This document shows positions 26,085 through 36,322 of a DNA stretch of 64,000 bases, piece after piece; position 1 is the first letter of the stretch, and the number at the start of each line of letters is the position of its first letter. This DNA comes from Virgibacillus_N oceani_A (GTDB lineage: Bacteria; Bacillota; Bacilli; Bacillales; Amphibacillaceae): NCBI GenBank assembly GCA_041521345.1, contig JBGOHB010000001.1; one strand, written 5' to 3'. The notes under the pieces were generated by a model that was not told the origin of the DNA, ran no database searches, and saw only the letters and a list, made by a program, of their open reading frames with translations. The position numbers were made by a program, and so were the translations under genes.

Positions 26085-27434
26085 CTATAATAATGTATGC
26101 ACGGCTTGTATAAACATGTCACCTCTTTGTTCAAATGTACGGTACTGATCCCAGCTAGCACATGCAGGCGACAGTAAAATGACATCTCCTTCTGCAGAGA
26201 CCTTATAAGCCGCTTCCACGGCTTGTTGAACATCTTCTGTCATAATGGTCTGAAGCCCCTGTGAATCAGCTGTATGCTTTAACTTTTCCTTTGTTTGTCC
26301 AAATGCTACAACAGCTTTTACACTTTTTAAATAGGGAATTAAGTCTGTAAATTCATTTCCCCGATCCAGGCCACCAGCGAGAAGTATTACTGGCTGGTTA
26401 AACGAGGCAAGCGCCTTTTGTGTTGCTAAAATATTAGTTGCTTTTGAATCATTATAAAATAACCTTCCACGGTGATTCATAATAAATTGCAGCCGATGTT
26501 TGACACCTGAAAATGTTAATAACACATTTTTAATTGCTTCATTGCTGGCGCCATTTAATTTTGCTGCAGCAATAGCAGCAAGTATATTTTCCAGGTTATG
26601 CTCACCTACAAGTACAATCTCTGAGCGGTTAGCGATCTTTTCCTCACGAAAATATATCCATTCATCATCCAGCCAAGCGCCATGTTCCTTTAGCGGTTTT
26701 TTAACCGAGAAGGGAATTTTATATGCGTTTGCTGATTGTACTGCTTCAGCCAGTATAGAATCATCCGCATTATACACCAAATAATCTTCAGCGGACTGGT
26801 TTTTGAATATATTGAATTTCGCAGCTTTATAATTTTCCATTGATTTATGATAATCCAGATGTGCTTCGTAAATATTAAGCAGTACCGCAATATTAGGACG
26901 GAATTTATCGATTCCCATTAATTGAAAAGAAGAGAGTTCCAATACCAAACGCTCTTTTTCTGTTAATGTTTGTGCAACATCCGTTGCCACCAGGCCGATA
27001 TTTCCGGCTATCTTCACAGGTTGATCACTTTTTGTAAGCATTTCAGTTATAAGGGTGGTTGTCGTTGTTTTTCCATTTGATCCTGTAATCCCAATAAGCA
27101 AACCCTCTGTTAAAAAATAGGCAAGCTCGATTTCTGTAATAATCGGGATACCACGCTTATCAGCCTCAGATAAAACAGGGTTGTCATAAGGAATGCCGGG
27201 ATTTTTCACAACTATTTCTATATCATCCAAAACAAAGTCAGGATGGGAACCTAAAATAATCTCCGCACCCATTGACATTAATTCTGTAACAGTACCCTCC
27301 TCTTCTTTTGCAGCTATATCATTCACACGTACAGTACGATCATTTTCAATCAATAATTTCGCGGCTGCAGTACCGCTTTTAGCCAGCCCTAATACAAGTA
27401 TTCTTGAGTAAGGAAAATCTATTAATTTTTTCAA
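26085..27434 (-). CDS. murD: UDP-N-acetylmuramoyl-L-alanine:D-glutamate ligase
   Basis: MurD adds D-glutamate to UDP-MurNAc-L-Ala. The Rossmann-like N-terminus (RILVLGLAKSGTAAAKLL) is followed by the ATP loop GITGSNGKTTTTTLI (near 113-127) and the C-terminal ligase domain (FYNDSKATN near 310). The frame is open to 27512, but the TTG at 27434 overlaps the mraY stop (TTGA), has GAGGTGGGA upstream and gives the standard 449-residue length. Its stop is followed after 80 bases by spoVE. Confidence 0.97.
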   Translation of the reverse strand: MKKLIDFPYSRILVLGLAKSGTAAAKLLIENDRTVRVNDIAAKEEEGTVTELMSMGAEIILGSHPDFVLDDIEIVVKNPGIPYDNPVLSEADKRGIPIITEIELAYFLTEGLLIGITGSNGKTTTTTLITEMLTKSDQPVKIAGNIGLVATDVAQTLTEKERLVLELSSFQLMGIDKFRPNIAVLLNIYEAHLDYHKSMENYKAAKFNIFKNQSAEDYLVYNADDSILAEAVQSANAYKIPFSVKKPLKEHGAWLDDEWIYFREEKIANRSEIVLVGEHNLENILAAIAAAKLNGASNEAIKNVLLTFSGVKHRLQFIMNHRGRLFYNDSKATNILATQKALASFNQPVILLAGGLDRGNEFTDLIPYLKSVKAVVAFGQTKEKLKHTADSQGLQTIMTEDVQQAVEAAYKVSAEGDVILLSPACASWDQYRTFEQRGDMFIQAVHTLL

Positions 27435-28417
27435 CCTAATCCCACCTCGATATAAATCCCAAGCGCAGCAAAGATCAGTCCGATCAGCCAAAAGGTAGTA
27501 ACTACTCTCCATTCCGACCAGCCAAGCAATTCATAATGATGATGCAGCGGGCTCATTTTAAATACCCTTTTTCCTGTTGTTTTAAATGAGATAACCTGAA
27601 TGATCACTGAAAGTGTTTCAATTACAAATACCCCGCCAATGATCACTAACAGGATTTCCATTTTTGTTAAAATACTTACAGCAGCAATTGCCGCACCCAA
27701 AGCAAGTGATCCGGTATCCCCCATAAAAACTTTTGCCGGGTGCGCATTAAATACCAAAAACCCAAGTAACGCCCCAACAACGGCTAAAGAAAATATAGTC
27801 ACTTCATACTGTGGAAAACCATACCACGCCAGTAATCCGAATGTTCCAAACGCTATTGCTGCAGTTCCTGCAAGCAGTCCATCCAATCCATCCGTAAGGT
27901 TTACTGCATTGGAAGAACCGACAAGCATCAATATGATCAGAACAGCATACATCCAGCCTAGCTCCCACTCCACCTGTGTTCCCGGGATTTGAATCGTAGT
28001 TGGGAAGTTTTGGCTTTGTAATATAAAATAAAAGATAAGTGCAATTACAATTTGACCAAACATTTTCTGCTTGGAAGTCAAGCCTAAATTTCGTTTCATG
28101 GCAATTTTTATAAAATCATCCAAAAAACCTAAAATACCATATCCGGCCAATACAAAAATCAATAGCCATAATTCATAGCTGATGCCATCAGGGTCGATTC
28201 TAACGACCATAATAATGGAGGTAATGATGATGCTGAATATAATCATAAGACCGCCCATTGTAGGTGTGCCAGTTTTTTTCAAATGGGATTCCGGTCCTTC
28301 TTCTCTAATGCTTTGTCCAAACTTTAACCTTCTTAAAAATGGAATAAATATTGGAGATAAAAGGACGGTAACTAAAAATGCAATTGCTATTGTAATTAAT
28401 AAGACTGAAATATTCAT
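27431..28417 (-). CDS. mraY: Phospho-N-acetylmuramoyl-pentapeptide transferase
   Basis: Integral membrane enzyme of 328 residues that transfers phospho-MurNAc-pentapeptide to undecaprenyl phosphate, forming lipid I. It has about ten hydrophobic helices, the catalytic DD region GILGFLDDFIKI, NLTDGLDGL, the magnesium-linked VFMGDTGSLALG motif and the C-terminal MSPLHHHYELLGW. The ATG at 28417 is preceded by AGGAGGAGATAG; a longer frame to 28447 lacks a ribosome site. It is coupled to murD by overlap and lies 100 bases after murF. Confidence 0.97.
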   Translation of the reverse strand: MNISVLLITIAIAFLVTVLLSPIFIPFLRRLKFGQSIREEGPESHLKKTGTPTMGGLMIIFSIIITSIIMVVRIDPDGISYELWLLIFVLAGYGILGFLDDFIKIAMKRNLGLTSKQKMFGQIVIALIFYFILQSQNFPTTIQIPGTQVEWELGWMYAVLIILMLVGSSNAVNLTDGLDGLLAGTAAIAFGTFGLLAWYGFPQYEVTIFSLAVVGALLGFLVFNAHPAKVFMGDTGSLALGAAIAAVSILTKMEILLVIIGGVFVIETLSVIIQVISFKTTGKRVFKMSPLHHHYELLGWSEWRVVTTFWLIGLIFAALGIYIEVGLG

Positions 28418-28519
28418 ACTATCTCCTCCTAGTGCAAAACCGTCCACTTATAATAATTTAGCAAGTTTCTTTTTCATCAATTGCTGCTCTGCTGGAACAT
28501 TTCCATTGCTTTAACCTGA

Positions 28520-29884
28520 TTAAATAATTTCCTCAATGAGCTTTTCAAATTGAAGACCTCTTGAAGCTTTAAACAACAATAAGGCGTCCTCTCTAAGGTA
28601 GCTTTTCACTTCCTGAAGCAGTGCTTCTTTTGAAGTAAAATGCTGGCAATGAATATCCTCGTTATTTGCGGATACACTGTCAGAAATAAACGCTGCCTCA
28701 TCACCATATGTAAATACATCTGTAATTGGCACTATTATATTTTCAGCGATGGACCTGTGCATTTCTTCCGAATATGCCCCCAGCTCCAAAATCTCACCAA
28801 GCACCAGGATTTTATGATGAAACCCATCCATCTGCCTGATGACATCAATAGCTGCTTTCATCGAAGTTGGGGAAGCATTGTAGGTATCATTTATAATGGA
28901 AGCACCATTCATTCCTTTAATCATTTCAAAGCGCATGGAAGTTCTGGAAAGTTTTTGTAAAGCCTGTTGTATATTTTCCTGACTTATTTTTAAAAGTTCG
29001 CCAATAGCAATAGCGTAAGAAGCATTATGCACATGATGGCTGCCCAATAAAGGGATAGTGAAATTGAATTTATTTCCTACATTAAAATCAGTACGGTTAT
29101 ATTCCATATTGATGATCTCTATAACTTTACTATTTGTTTTATCGTAGCCGCATGTGATTACATTTTTTTGTTCGTGCAACTTCTCCAAAAGCTTTTCATC
29201 CCCATCAATAATGATTTGACCATTTTCATGGAGACCATGGAGAATCTCTAATTTTGCATTGGCAATACCTTCACGGGAACCGAGAAATTCGATATGGGAT
29301 TCGCCGATATTGGTGATAATTGCGTAATCAGGCTTGGCAAGCCTTGATAATTTGTCAATTTCCCCAAATTGGTTCATTCCCATTTCCAATACCAGTACCT
29401 CTGTATCTCTTTTCATGGATAAAATAGTTAGCGGCAGGCCAATATGATTGTTCAAATTACCTAATGTATAATGGGTTCTATATGTGGTTTCAACGACAGC
29501 TCTTACCATATCCTTCGTCGTTGTTTTTCCGTTTGAACCTGTGATACCAATAACAAGCGGATCCACTTCCATCCGGTAATTTTCTGCAATCTTTTGCAGT
29601 GCTGCAATTGTATCATCTGTAAAAAACACCGGTAAATCCGCAGGCAATTTAGCAGGAAGCCTTCTCTTTTTATCCCATAAAATCGCAGCAGCACCGTGCT
29701 CAACAGCCTGCTGTACATAATCATGACCATCAAAGTTTTCCCCAATAATGGGAACAAACAAAGCGCTGTTCATTTTTTTCCGGCTGTCTGTAGATACTTC
29801 CTTGATTTCAGTTTCACTTTCCGTATTACCTTTATTTTCCGTGAGCTCAGCAGCTAACCATCTTACAGTAAATAACATTTCCAT
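28520..29884 (-). CDS. murF: UDP-MurNAc-tripeptide:D-alanyl-D-alanine ligase
   Basis: The last cytoplasmic Mur ligase attaches D-Ala-D-Ala. The 454-residue protein shows the N-terminal UDP-binding domain, ATP loop GITGSNGKTTTKDMV, LVLEMGMNQFGEI, HVHNASYAIAIG and the C-terminal NDTYNASPTSM segment that distinguishes MurF from MurE and MurD. The first ATG overlaps the murE stop by one base (TAATG); a second ATG two codons on has better spacing from AAGGGG. In B. subtilis murF sits elsewhere next to ddl, so this internal position differs from that model. Confidence 0.95.
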   Translation of the reverse strand: MEMLFTVRWLAAELTENKGNTESETEIKEVSTDSRKKMNSALFVPIIGENFDGHDYVQQAVEHGAAAILWDKKRRLPAKLPADLPVFFTDDTIAALQKIAENYRMEVDPLVIGITGSNGKTTTKDMVRAVVETTYRTHYTLGNLNNHIGLPLTILSMKRDTEVLVLEMGMNQFGEIDKLSRLAKPDYAIITNIGESHIEFLGSREGIANAKLEILHGLHENGQIIIDGDEKLLEKLHEQKNVITCGYDKTNSKVIEIINMEYNRTDFNVGNKFNFTIPLLGSHHVHNASYAIAIGELLKISQENIQQALQKLSRTSMRFEMIKGMNGASIINDTYNASPTSMKAAIDVIRQMDGFHHKILVLGEILELGAYSEEMHRSIAENIIVPITDVFTYGDEAAFISDSVSANNEDIHCQHFTSKEALLQEVKSYLREDALLLFKASRGLQFEKLIEEII

Positions 29885-31356
29885 TACCCCTTCTCAAGAA
29901 TCGCCTGACGGGCAACTTCACGATCATCAAAGTCATATTTTGTATGCCCGATTTGCTGATATGTCTCATGGCCTTTACCGGCAATCAAAATAATATCATC
30001 TTTTTCAGCAATCTGAACAGCCTGATGGATTGCCTCTTTTCGGTCCGGAATGACCTCATAGCTTTTAGCAGTACTATCAATTTCTGCTGTCATATCATTC
30101 AATATAGCTTGCGGATCCTCTGTTCTCGGGTTGTCGGAAGTAAAGATGGCATGGTCTGCGAACCTTAGCGCGACCCCTGCCATGAGTGGCCGTTTTGTCC
30201 GGTCGCGATCACCGCCACAGCCTACAATGACGTAAACTTTATTTCTCGCAAATTCTTTTACTGTCTGCAGCACATTTTCCAGGGAATCCGGCGTATGAGC
30301 ATAATCAACAATAACAGAAAACACCTGTCCTTCGTTCACACTTTCAAACCTTCCGCTGACTCCTTCAATGCTTTCCAGTGCTTCCTTAATCACGGGTAGC
30401 GGTATGTTGGAGGCTATTGCCGCTCCACTTGCGGCAAGCATATTATACACATTAAAATTGCCAATCAGATTGCTGTTAACTTCTATTTGCCCAACAGGCG
30501 TCTTCATCCGAAATGAAGTGCCAGAAGCTTCAAGCTTAATAGCTTCTGCCATAACCTGGGCGTTCTTTTTATAACCATATGAAATAACATGCTGTGCAGT
30601 ACTCCGTATTAAAAGATCACTGGCCTGGTCATCCGTATTAATGACTGCAAATTTTCTCCCCGTATCATCATAAGTATTTCCCAATTGACTGAACAAAAGA
30701 CTTTTTGCACGCAAATAATCATCTATATTTTCATGGTAATCCAAATGATCCTGGGATAAATTAGTAAAGACGGCAATATCAAAATCGCTGCCGTAAACCC
30801 TGCCCATATCCAGAGCGTGGGAGGACACTTCCATAACCCCTTGCTCCACACCCTCTTCACGCATTTTCTTAAATGACCTTTGTAAATGCAAAGAGTCAGG
30901 GGTTGTGTTATTAACTGGATAAGTGTCTTTACCAATTTTCATTTGTATCGTGCCTATAACTGCTGTCTTTTTTTCATAATGGTTAAAAATGGTTTCCAGT
31001 AAATATGTCACCGTTGTTTTTCCATTGGTGCCTGTAACACCGATTAAAGGAAAATCTCTTGTTGGATCATTATAGAATTTCACTGCAAGCATGGATAAAG
31101 CCCTTGCTGTATCCGCAACGGTAATGACCGGCACATAAGCCTGTACCGGCTTTTCAGCAATTACCGCAGAGGCTCCGTTCTTTACGGCTTCTTCCACAAA
31201 ATGATGGCCATCTACCGTAAAACCGGATATACATACAAACAGACTTCCCTTTTTAACAGCGCGGGAATCCATTTCCAAAGTATGTATTTCAATATTCTCT
31301 ATGGTGGAAGTTGTTTCATAAAAAGAAATACTGGAAAGTAATGCCGTTAATTTCAT
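29884..31356 (-). CDS. murE: UDP-MurNAc-L-Ala-D-Glu:meso-diaminopimelate ligase
   Basis: This ligase of 490 residues adds the third stem-peptide residue. The ATP loop GVTGTNGKTTVTYLLE lies near 109-124 and VDYAHTPDSLENVL near 350. The DNPRTEDP motif near 405 is the meso-diaminopimelate recognition sequence, which predicts an A1-gamma type wall with mDAP rather than lysine. GGTAGGAG precedes the ATG. It is coupled to murF by a one-base overlap. The 534-base gap upstream to spoVD holds a family A repeat. Confidence 0.97.
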   Translation of the reverse strand: MKLTALLSSISFYETTSTIENIEIHTLEMDSRAVKKGSLFVCISGFTVDGHHFVEEAVKNGASAVIAEKPVQAYVPVITVADTARALSMLAVKFYNDPTRDFPLIGVTGTNGKTTVTYLLETIFNHYEKKTAVIGTIQMKIGKDTYPVNNTTPDSLHLQRSFKKMREEGVEQGVMEVSSHALDMGRVYGSDFDIAVFTNLSQDHLDYHENIDDYLRAKSLLFSQLGNTYDDTGRKFAVINTDDQASDLLIRSTAQHVISYGYKKNAQVMAEAIKLEASGTSFRMKTPVGQIEVNSNLIGNFNVYNMLAASGAAIASNIPLPVIKEALESIEGVSGRFESVNEGQVFSVIVDYAHTPDSLENVLQTVKEFARNKVYVIVGCGGDRDRTKRPLMAGVALRFADHAIFTSDNPRTEDPQAILNDMTAEIDSTAKSYEVIPDRKEAIHQAVQIAEKDDIILIAGKGHETYQQIGHTKYDFDDREVARQAILEKG

Positions 31357-31560
31357 CGTATACTCCTACCTTCAAATTCTTCATAATAATTTCTTGTTTT
31401 TTTAACATGTGTAAACATACCCTGAGGAATGTAATGTGAAACTTTCTTTCTGCGTTAAAACTTAACTTATCGCCCATCCTTAATGGCAATGACGAAAGCC
31501 TTAGTTACATGCAGGGGCTGGGACATATCGAAAGCCACTGTATAAACAATAAACTAATAT

Positions 31561-31780
31561 AGCGGAGGGAATATACGTAGACTCCTGGGATTGCGCGTAA
31601 ATGCTCGCCCCACCGTAAAGATTTGTGGGAAGTAGGAGGTCGGTAAGACCCCACAGGGCGTTACTCCAAGGTCGATGACAATCGTCACTTCCAGTGACTT
31701 CATCGACACTAGCTAGCACATCCTGTGCATCGGAGGCTCACCACTCCCCCACGGAAAGCGATGTATATTTCCGGAACCGG
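31561..31780 (+). repeat. Family A intergenic element, copy 2
   Basis: The left end CGGAGGGAATATACGTAGACT and the right end GAAAGCGATGTATATTTCCGG are inverted repeats. Internal GGTAAGACCCCACAGGGCG and CGGAGGCTCACC match the internal pair of copy 1. It fills the otherwise gene-free spacer 31357-31890 between spoVD and murE; the rest of that spacer shows no gene. A 72-codon frame in it (31501-31719) is an artefact of the repeat. Confidence 0.8.
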
Positions 31781-31890
31781 TTATAGGCGCTAATTGTTAT
31801 TGTTCAGATTTTCTTTGATTAAAAAACTTTTTGCCCCAGTCTCTGCCCACAAAATAATTTATTTACTCATTATAGCAAACTTCATCATTT

Positions 31891-33822
31891 TTAACGATCA
31901 TTTTCCGATAAATAAATTCTTACTTCTGCTCCCTGTTCAACACTTGTACCGGCAGCAGGAGCTTGATCAATAATATAATCTCCTTCCCCGTCCGTTTCCA
32001 CCGTTAAATCCAGCATATACTCTGCCAGTTCATCTTTCGTTAAACCAATTAAATCAGGAACTTCCACCTTTGGCTCCTCTGGCCATTGATAATCCTTTGG
32101 AAGACCGTCATCCCGCGGTTCTATTTCCATGGCCCGCAAACTATCGCCGATAATAGTCCCTACAATGGGAGCTGCAACTACACCGCCAAACTGAACGGTA
32201 TTTTTCGGATTATCCACAGCAACATAGACAACAATTTCCGGATCATCTGCAGGTGCAAACCCAATGAATGATAAGATATAGTTATTTTCCATATATCTTC
32301 CATCTTTTCCAACTTTCTGAGCTGTTCCGGTCTTTCCGCCTACACGGTAACCATCCACATATGCCGGCCGACCTGTACCCTCAGCAACCACGCTTTCCAA
32401 TGCATGCCTTATCTCTTCAGACGTGGAAGCGGAAACTACCCGTTCTTTTATATTGGTTTCCTTTTTCTCGACCACTTTTTCTGAAACAGGATCGACCCAC
32501 TCATCAGCTATATAAGGTTCATAGAGGTACCCTCCATTTACTGCTGCAGCAACAGCCATTACCTGCTGAATTGGTGTTACCGAGACCCCCTGGCCAAATG
32601 CCGTAGTAGCCAATTCAACTGAGCCGACATCCTCTCTATTGAATAAAATCCCATTTCCTTCCCCTTGCAAATCAATACCTGTTTTCTGGCCAAAACCAAA
32701 ATTCTCTATATAGGTAAATAGCTTTTCCGTTCCAAGCATTTGACCAAGATTAACAAAGCCGGGGTTACAGGAATTTTGGACTACTTCAAGGTAGTTTTGA
32801 TGGCCATGGCCGCCTCTTTTCCAGCAATGAAGATGAGACCCTCCAACTTCAATATCACCATCATCATGGTATTCATCTTCCAATAAATCTACTGCATTTT
32901 CTTCCAGTGCAGCTGCCAATGTTATAATTTTAAAGGTAGACCCCGGTTCATACGTACTCCAGATTGGCAGATTGCGATCAAATACATCTGCATCAACCTC
33001 CTGATAGTTTTCCGGGTGAAAGTTAGGCCTAGTAGTCATTCCCAACACGCCGCCTGTTTTTGGGTTGACGGCAATAGCCATTGCTCCATCTGGGTCATAT
33101 TTAGAAACGACAAGATCAAGTTCTCTTTCCATAATAGATTGTACTTTTGTATCGATAGTTGTTCTTAAATTCAACCCATCTTCAGGAGGACTATATACAT
33201 CGGCCAAATCATCCAGCCGCCTGCCTTTTGCATCGGAAAAAAAGGAGAGACTGCCTTGTTTCCCTTTCAATTTATCATCGTAAAATAATTCCAGGCCCAT
33301 CAAGCCCTGGTTATCAATTCCGGCAAAGCCCAATACATGTGATAAATCTTCGTCTTGGGGATAATGTCTTTTTGAATCTTTTGCCAGATAGACACCTTCC
33401 AAATTTGCTGTACGTATGGCTAATTCCTGTTCTTCGGATATTTTTATCCCCTCAGGCCGAATCATTACACTGGATGTATTTTTTGTTATATTTTCATATA
33501 CCTTGTCCACAGACACATCCAGAATTTCAGCAAGTATTTCAGCAGTTTCTTCCGGGTTGGTAATTTGTCTTGGTGTAGCAATAACCGATGGTGCTGTTAC
33601 GTTTTCAGCTAATACTTCATCATTCGTATCGAGGATTAACCCCCTCTCAGGCTCAAAAACAATATCCCTTGTCCATAAATCATTTGCTTTATCCATTAGT
33701 TCATCCCCGAGTGCGAATTGAACATATCCTAATCGAAAAGTAATGACCAAAAATACAAGCAACCCAATGAGAAAAACAGTTACCATTCGTTTTTTCACTG
33801 TTACAGCAGATACACGCTTCAT
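31891..33822 (-). CDS. spoVD: Sporulation-specific penicillin-binding protein SpoVD
   Basis: Class B PBP of 643 residues required for spore cortex synthesis together with SpoVE. One N-terminal membrane helix (about 12-32) is followed by a dimerisation domain, then the transpeptidase domain with active-site STFK (Ser295), SCN in VQNSCNPGF, and KTGTAQ near 515. A single C-terminal PASTA domain (VPDLIGLTKDELAEYML) separates SpoVD from two-PASTA PBP2B, its downstream-labelled neighbour pbpB. GGGGATGG precedes the ATG. The order pbpB-spoVD-murE is conserved. Confidence 0.95.
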   Translation of the reverse strand: MKRVSAVTVKKRMVTVFLIGLLVFLVITFRLGYVQFALGDELMDKANDLWTRDIVFEPERGLILDTNDEVLAENVTAPSVIATPRQITNPEETAEILAEILDVSVDKVYENITKNTSSVMIRPEGIKISEEQELAIRTANLEGVYLAKDSKRHYPQDEDLSHVLGFAGIDNQGLMGLELFYDDKLKGKQGSLSFFSDAKGRRLDDLADVYSPPEDGLNLRTTIDTKVQSIMERELDLVVSKYDPDGAMAIAVNPKTGGVLGMTTRPNFHPENYQEVDADVFDRNLPIWSTYEPGSTFKIITLAAALEENAVDLLEDEYHDDGDIEVGGSHLHCWKRGGHGHQNYLEVVQNSCNPGFVNLGQMLGTEKLFTYIENFGFGQKTGIDLQGEGNGILFNREDVGSVELATTAFGQGVSVTPIQQVMAVAAAVNGGYLYEPYIADEWVDPVSEKVVEKKETNIKERVVSASTSEEIRHALESVVAEGTGRPAYVDGYRVGGKTGTAQKVGKDGRYMENNYILSFIGFAPADDPEIVVYVAVDNPKNTVQFGGVVAAPIVGTIIGDSLRAMEIEPRDDGLPKDYQWPEEPKVEVPDLIGLTKDELAEYMLDLTVETDGEGDYIIDQAPAAGTSVEQGAEVRIYLSENDR

Positions 33823-33954
33823 ATTCCATCCCCTTCTCTGTCATAGGTAGGCTTGTATCCACTATATGAATAAATAGAATTGAATAGAACATGGAAGAAG
33901 GAAGAAAAAGCACGCTCGGTCTGACTTAACCAAATCAAAGGCCGCCTTGGCAAA

Positions 33955-34025
33955 AGAATTTGACTCACATCAGCTTAAGCTTCTAAGTTGATGATACCCA
34001 GATGGGCAATAGCGAGTCAAATTCT
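33955..34025 (-). terminator. Long stem-loop between pbpB and spoVD
   Basis: Minus-strand arms AGAATTTGACTC (34025-34014) and GAGTCAAATTCT (33966-33955) form a perfect 12-base-pair stem followed by TTTGCC. The loop contains a smaller stem (CATCAACTTA / TAAGCTGATG). It could stop or slow transcription between pbpB and spoVD, which in B. subtilis are separately controlled. The short T-run makes full termination uncertain. Confidence 0.55.
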
Positions 34026-34064
34026 CCTGAGACAGCCTGGTGGCAGTTTATGTTTTTTAGCTTA

Positions 34065-36311
34065 TTATCCTTCCACTTCTATATCTTCCTCATCATTCTC
34101 GGCTTCACTTTCCATTGTTTCTTCTACGGTCTCACTTGGAGAAGTAAACTCAACACCTAAGTAATCTCCCTTTTTAAGCGGTGTTCCTTCTTCAATATTT
34201 TGGGTAGCTGCAAAGCCGTTTCCAAAGGTTTCTGTTTGCAATTCAAGCAGCTCGGTCAGCTGCAATACTTCCCGTTTTGACCAGCCTGATATGTCAGGCA
34301 TTTCTGGCTGGTCCGTCACAAGTATAATATGATCGTTCGGGAGGATATAATCTCCTTCTGATATGTTTGCTGAAGCTACCTCTCCCGAACCAATGACTGT
34401 AACATTTAATCCATCTTCAGCCAGTGAACTCTCCAAATCGGCAGCATCCAAACCAATCAGCTTTGGTATTTCAACTTGCCGGACGGAATCTTGCTCGTCT
34501 TTGTCAGGTTCAATGTTTAAATAATGCAGGCTGTTTTCCATTACATTATTAAATATGAAAGATACAGGAGCAGACCCTGCTTCTGTATCTTCCAACTCAG
34601 GCTGTTTGACAGATACATACATCATGAGCTGCGGATCGTCCATCGGAGCCATGCCCAGAAATGAAAATATATAATTTTCCCGGCCGGTCAAGTACGGGCT
34701 TCCACCGGGATCCGGGTTCGGGATTTGGGCTGTTCCTGTTTTGCCTCCCACGGTATAGTCATCGAGCTGGTACATTTTCCCTGTTCCATTCTCTCCATTT
34801 ACGACTGACTCCAGCAGCTTTAATACCAGATCTGAGGTTTCTGCTGAAATCGGTTCTCCAACCACATTAGGGTGCTTTTCCTCCAACATGTCCCCAGTAC
34901 TTGATTCAACTATTTGTTGAATCACATATGGCTGAACCATTTTCCCGTCATTCGCAATGGCAGTAGCTGCCTTCATTTGCTGGATTGGGGTCAATGTACT
35001 GCCCTGCCCAAATGATGTCGTAAGCTTTTCGAGCGGCCAATTGTATAAAATTTGACCCTCTACTTCTCCAGGTAAATCTATTCCTGTCGGTTTATCAAAA
35101 TCAAATGCTTTTAAATACTCCAGAAATGTGTCCGTCCCTATTTTTTCCCATGCTAATTTGGCGGCGGCCACATTGGAAGAGCGCTGAAATCCTTCATTAT
35201 ACGAAATGCTTCCCCAGCCTTCACCTCTATTATGATCATTGATTGGCTGTATCCGTTCATTGACTGTATAACTTCCAGACTCAAATGCCTCTTCTCCGTT
35301 ATAAACGCCTTCTTCAATTGCCGCAGCCCATGTAAACATTTTTACTGCTGATCCTGGTTCAACCGGTGTAGAAATAACATCGTTATACCAGTTTTCCACA
35401 TCGGCCGGGTCATTTGGGTTATAGCTCGGCCTATTGCTCATGGCAAGGATTTCGCCGGTTTTTGGATCCATGACTGTTGCAGTTATTCGTTCCGGGTTAT
35501 AAAGTGCATTCACTTCTGTTAGTGTATCTTCCAGCAACGTTTGTATTTTTTGATCGATTGTCAAATAAACGTCATCCCCATCTTCCGGTAAGGTGACGAT
35601 TTCATTTGGGTCAAGTAACCGCTTATTATATTGATCGCGCTGATAGGATATATTTCCATCTATCCCGCTTAACAGCTCATTCATTTCATTTTCCATACCG
35701 ACAATGCCTGATATTTCCCTGGCCGTTCCATCCTCTGTTTCGACCTCTGAGTCTCTTGCAAACCCAATAATATGGGAAGCAAACATGCCGTTCGGATAGT
35801 AACGAATAGACTCTTTTTCAAATTGGATCCCTGGCAGTTCTAAAGCTTCTATCTCTTCTTTCTGCTGTTGGGACAATTCCCTGCCCTCCGTTCCGAATTC
35901 TACTTGGAAAGCATCATTTTCAATACCGCTTTCCAGACGGTCTAATATTTCATTCTCCTCCCCCCCAATGATGGGTGCAAGTTTTTCAGCAGTCTCTTTG
36001 GTGTCAACCACATGCTGCGGATTGTCCAAATTAGTGGAATATGCTTCCTGAACAATGGCATACATTAGGTAGACAGGCCTGTCATAGGCGAGCGTCATTC
36101 CGTTTTTGTCATATATTATTCCCCTTTCGGAGTCAAGGCTATAAGAGTTTGTCCGTTGCTTTTCTGCCCATTCCTGTAAAGACACTTCATTAACCTCACC
36201 TGTTGCCTGTATGTATAAAAAACGACCGGATAATACCAAGAACACGCCAACAAACAAGATTATAAGTATACCTGCCATGAAATGAGTTGTTTTATTCTTT
36301 TTCATAATCAT
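34065..36311 (-). CDS. pbpB: Septal transpeptidase PBP2B
   Basis: Class B penicillin-binding protein of 748 residues that cross-links septal peptidoglycan. One membrane helix (about 9-29) precedes the dimerisation domain. The transpeptidase motifs are SAVK (Ser321), SSN in QRSSNVAAAKLAW and KTGTAQIPNP. Two PASTA domains follow (PKLIGLDAADLESSL and MPDISGWSKREVLQL), then an acidic tail. The first ATG (36311) has AAGG five bases upstream; another ATG follows two codons on. It is coupled to ftsL (11-base gap), its divisome partner. Confidence 0.96.
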   Translation of the reverse strand: MIMKKNKTTHFMAGILIILFVGVFLVLSGRFLYIQATGEVNEVSLQEWAEKQRTNSYSLDSERGIIYDKNGMTLAYDRPVYLMYAIVQEAYSTNLDNPQHVVDTKETAEKLAPIIGGEENEILDRLESGIENDAFQVEFGTEGRELSQQQKEEIEALELPGIQFEKESIRYYPNGMFASHIIGFARDSEVETEDGTAREISGIVGMENEMNELLSGIDGNISYQRDQYNKRLLDPNEIVTLPEDGDDVYLTIDQKIQTLLEDTLTEVNALYNPERITATVMDPKTGEILAMSNRPSYNPNDPADVENWYNDVISTPVEPGSAVKMFTWAAAIEEGVYNGEEAFESGSYTVNERIQPINDHNRGEGWGSISYNEGFQRSSNVAAAKLAWEKIGTDTFLEYLKAFDFDKPTGIDLPGEVEGQILYNWPLEKLTTSFGQGSTLTPIQQMKAATAIANDGKMVQPYVIQQIVESSTGDMLEEKHPNVVGEPISAETSDLVLKLLESVVNGENGTGKMYQLDDYTVGGKTGTAQIPNPDPGGSPYLTGRENYIFSFLGMAPMDDPQLMMYVSVKQPELEDTEAGSAPVSFIFNNVMENSLHYLNIEPDKDEQDSVRQVEIPKLIGLDAADLESSLAEDGLNVTVIGSGEVASANISEGDYILPNDHIILVTDQPEMPDISGWSKREVLQLTELLELQTETFGNGFAATQNIEEGTPLKKGDYLGVEFTSPSETVEETMESEAENDEEDIEVEG

Positions 36312-36322
36312 AACCGCCTTGC

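Noticed and set aside
31501..31719. 72-codon minus-strand frame
   Set aside because: It falls inside family A copy 2 and has no ribosome site or recognisable sequence.
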